Shown: positions 6,611 through 6,861 of the stretch, piece by piece
Layout of the letters: each line of letters begins with the position of its first letter
Numbering within the stretch: the stretch's first letter is position 1
NCBI GenBank assembly: GCA_026982915.1
Contig: JALWQU010000067.1
Span: 1 to 6,861 of the forward strand
Direction: 5' to 3'
DNA from: Candidatus Altimarinota bacterium
Lineage (GTDB): Bacteria; Patescibacteriota; Gracilibacteria; UBA4473
Length of the DNA stretch: 6,861 bases
Position numbers and translations under genes: made by a program
The notes under the pieces: model-generated
Database searches by the model: none
What the model saw: only the letters and a program-made list of their open reading frames with translations
Told to the model about the DNA's origin: nothing

Positions 6611-6861
6611 ATGAATCTTTTCCAGGGCCTTTTAAAAATAGAATCTATCAAAACCGTTGCTAGAGACACTAAGCAGTTTCGATTTGCCGTTTCAGAATAC
6701 GCGGATCTCAGCGGTGAAAACCTTCAGAAAAATAAACCACTCCCCTTTCAAGCGGGACAATTCGTATCACTTCAGTTTACAGAAAAAGCTTGGCGCGCCT
6801 ATTCCATCGCCTCTACCGAAAAAGAACCACTCATTGAACTCGTTATTCGTATTATCCGCGT
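6611..6861 (+). CDS. FAD-binding oxidoreductase, ferredoxin-NADP reductase-like, N-terminal part
   Basis: The frame is open to the right edge and gives 83 residues of a longer protein. The segment PLPFQAGQFVSLQF (about 44-57) followed by RAYSIAS (62-68) is the signature of the FAD-binding beta-barrel of the ferredoxin-NADP(+) reductase superfamily: Arg and the RxYS tyrosine and serine contact the FAD isoalloxazine and phosphate. The C-terminal NAD(P)-binding half, which would separate ferredoxin reductase from a flavodoxin/ferredoxin reductase, a dihydroorotate dehydrogenase electron-transfer subunit or a phenol hydroxylase-type reductase, is outside the window. There is no signal peptide or membrane segment, so it is probably cytoplasmic, moving electrons between NAD(P)H and an iron-sulfur or flavin partner. 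The start is set by an in-frame TAA at 6578-6580 with ATG 6611 the only ATG after it. It seems to be transcribed separately from the giant gene. No functional link to its neighbours is evident. Confidence 0.82.
   Translation, partial: MNLFQGLLKIESIKTVARDTKQFRFAVSEYADLSGENLQKNKPLPFQAGQFVSLQFTEKAWRAYSIASTEKEPLIELVIRIIR

Noticed and set aside
6510..6614. A 34-codon frame starting MKSADKGIPDFF whose TGA overlaps the flavoprotein ATG (ATGA).
   Set aside because: It has no ribosome binding site, no recognisable sequence, and the best candidate promoter of the next gene lies inside it. The ATGA overlap is suggestive of coupling but can arise by chance.

Overview
The window comes from a moderately AT-rich, gene-dense bacterial genome. 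It holds four genes on the + strand: the 3' end of a glycoside hydrolase family 15 (GH15) gene (2-166), a complete ROK-family sugar kinase (166-1044), one giant ORF of 1774 codons (1170-6494), and the first 83 codons of a ferredoxin-NADP-reductase-like flavoprotein (6611-6861). I see no tRNA, rRNA, CRISPR array, transposon or phage gene. No real gene is apparent on the - strand.

Organism (inference): an unrecognised, Lys/Asn/Asp/Glu-rich, soluble-looking giant protein, starts without Shine-Dalgarno sequences, very short leaders and a simple sugar-utilisation pair would fit a Patescibacteria/CPR-type genome. I could not confirm this by comparison, and Bacteroidota or another lineage with weak Shine-Dalgarno use is possible. 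The 1774-codon frame has no in-frame TGA and all three stops seen are TAA. That argues against a lineage that reads TGA as glycine, such as Gracilibacteria or Absconditabacteria.

Layout: 1-1044 is a carbohydrate module. The GH15 enzyme would release glucose from alpha-glucans or a related glucoside, and the ROK kinase, whose ATG shares one base with the GH15 stop codon, would phosphorylate it to glucose-6-phosphate. The kinase has lost the zinc site typical of its family. 1045-1169 is a spacer with a weak terminator-like hairpin and T-run, then a candidate -10 element for the next gene. 1170-6494 is the giant gene, which fills about three quarters of the window and matches no family I can name. 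It is largely charged and helical, with one Asn/Asp-rich linker and a tryptophan-rich to glycine-rich C-terminal third. 6495-6610 is a second spacer with a candidate promoter, and the flavoprotein starts at 6611.

The first two genes work together. The giant protein and the reductase seem to be separate transcription units, and nothing in the sequence ties the giant protein to sugar metabolism. It is the best candidate here for something undescribed.
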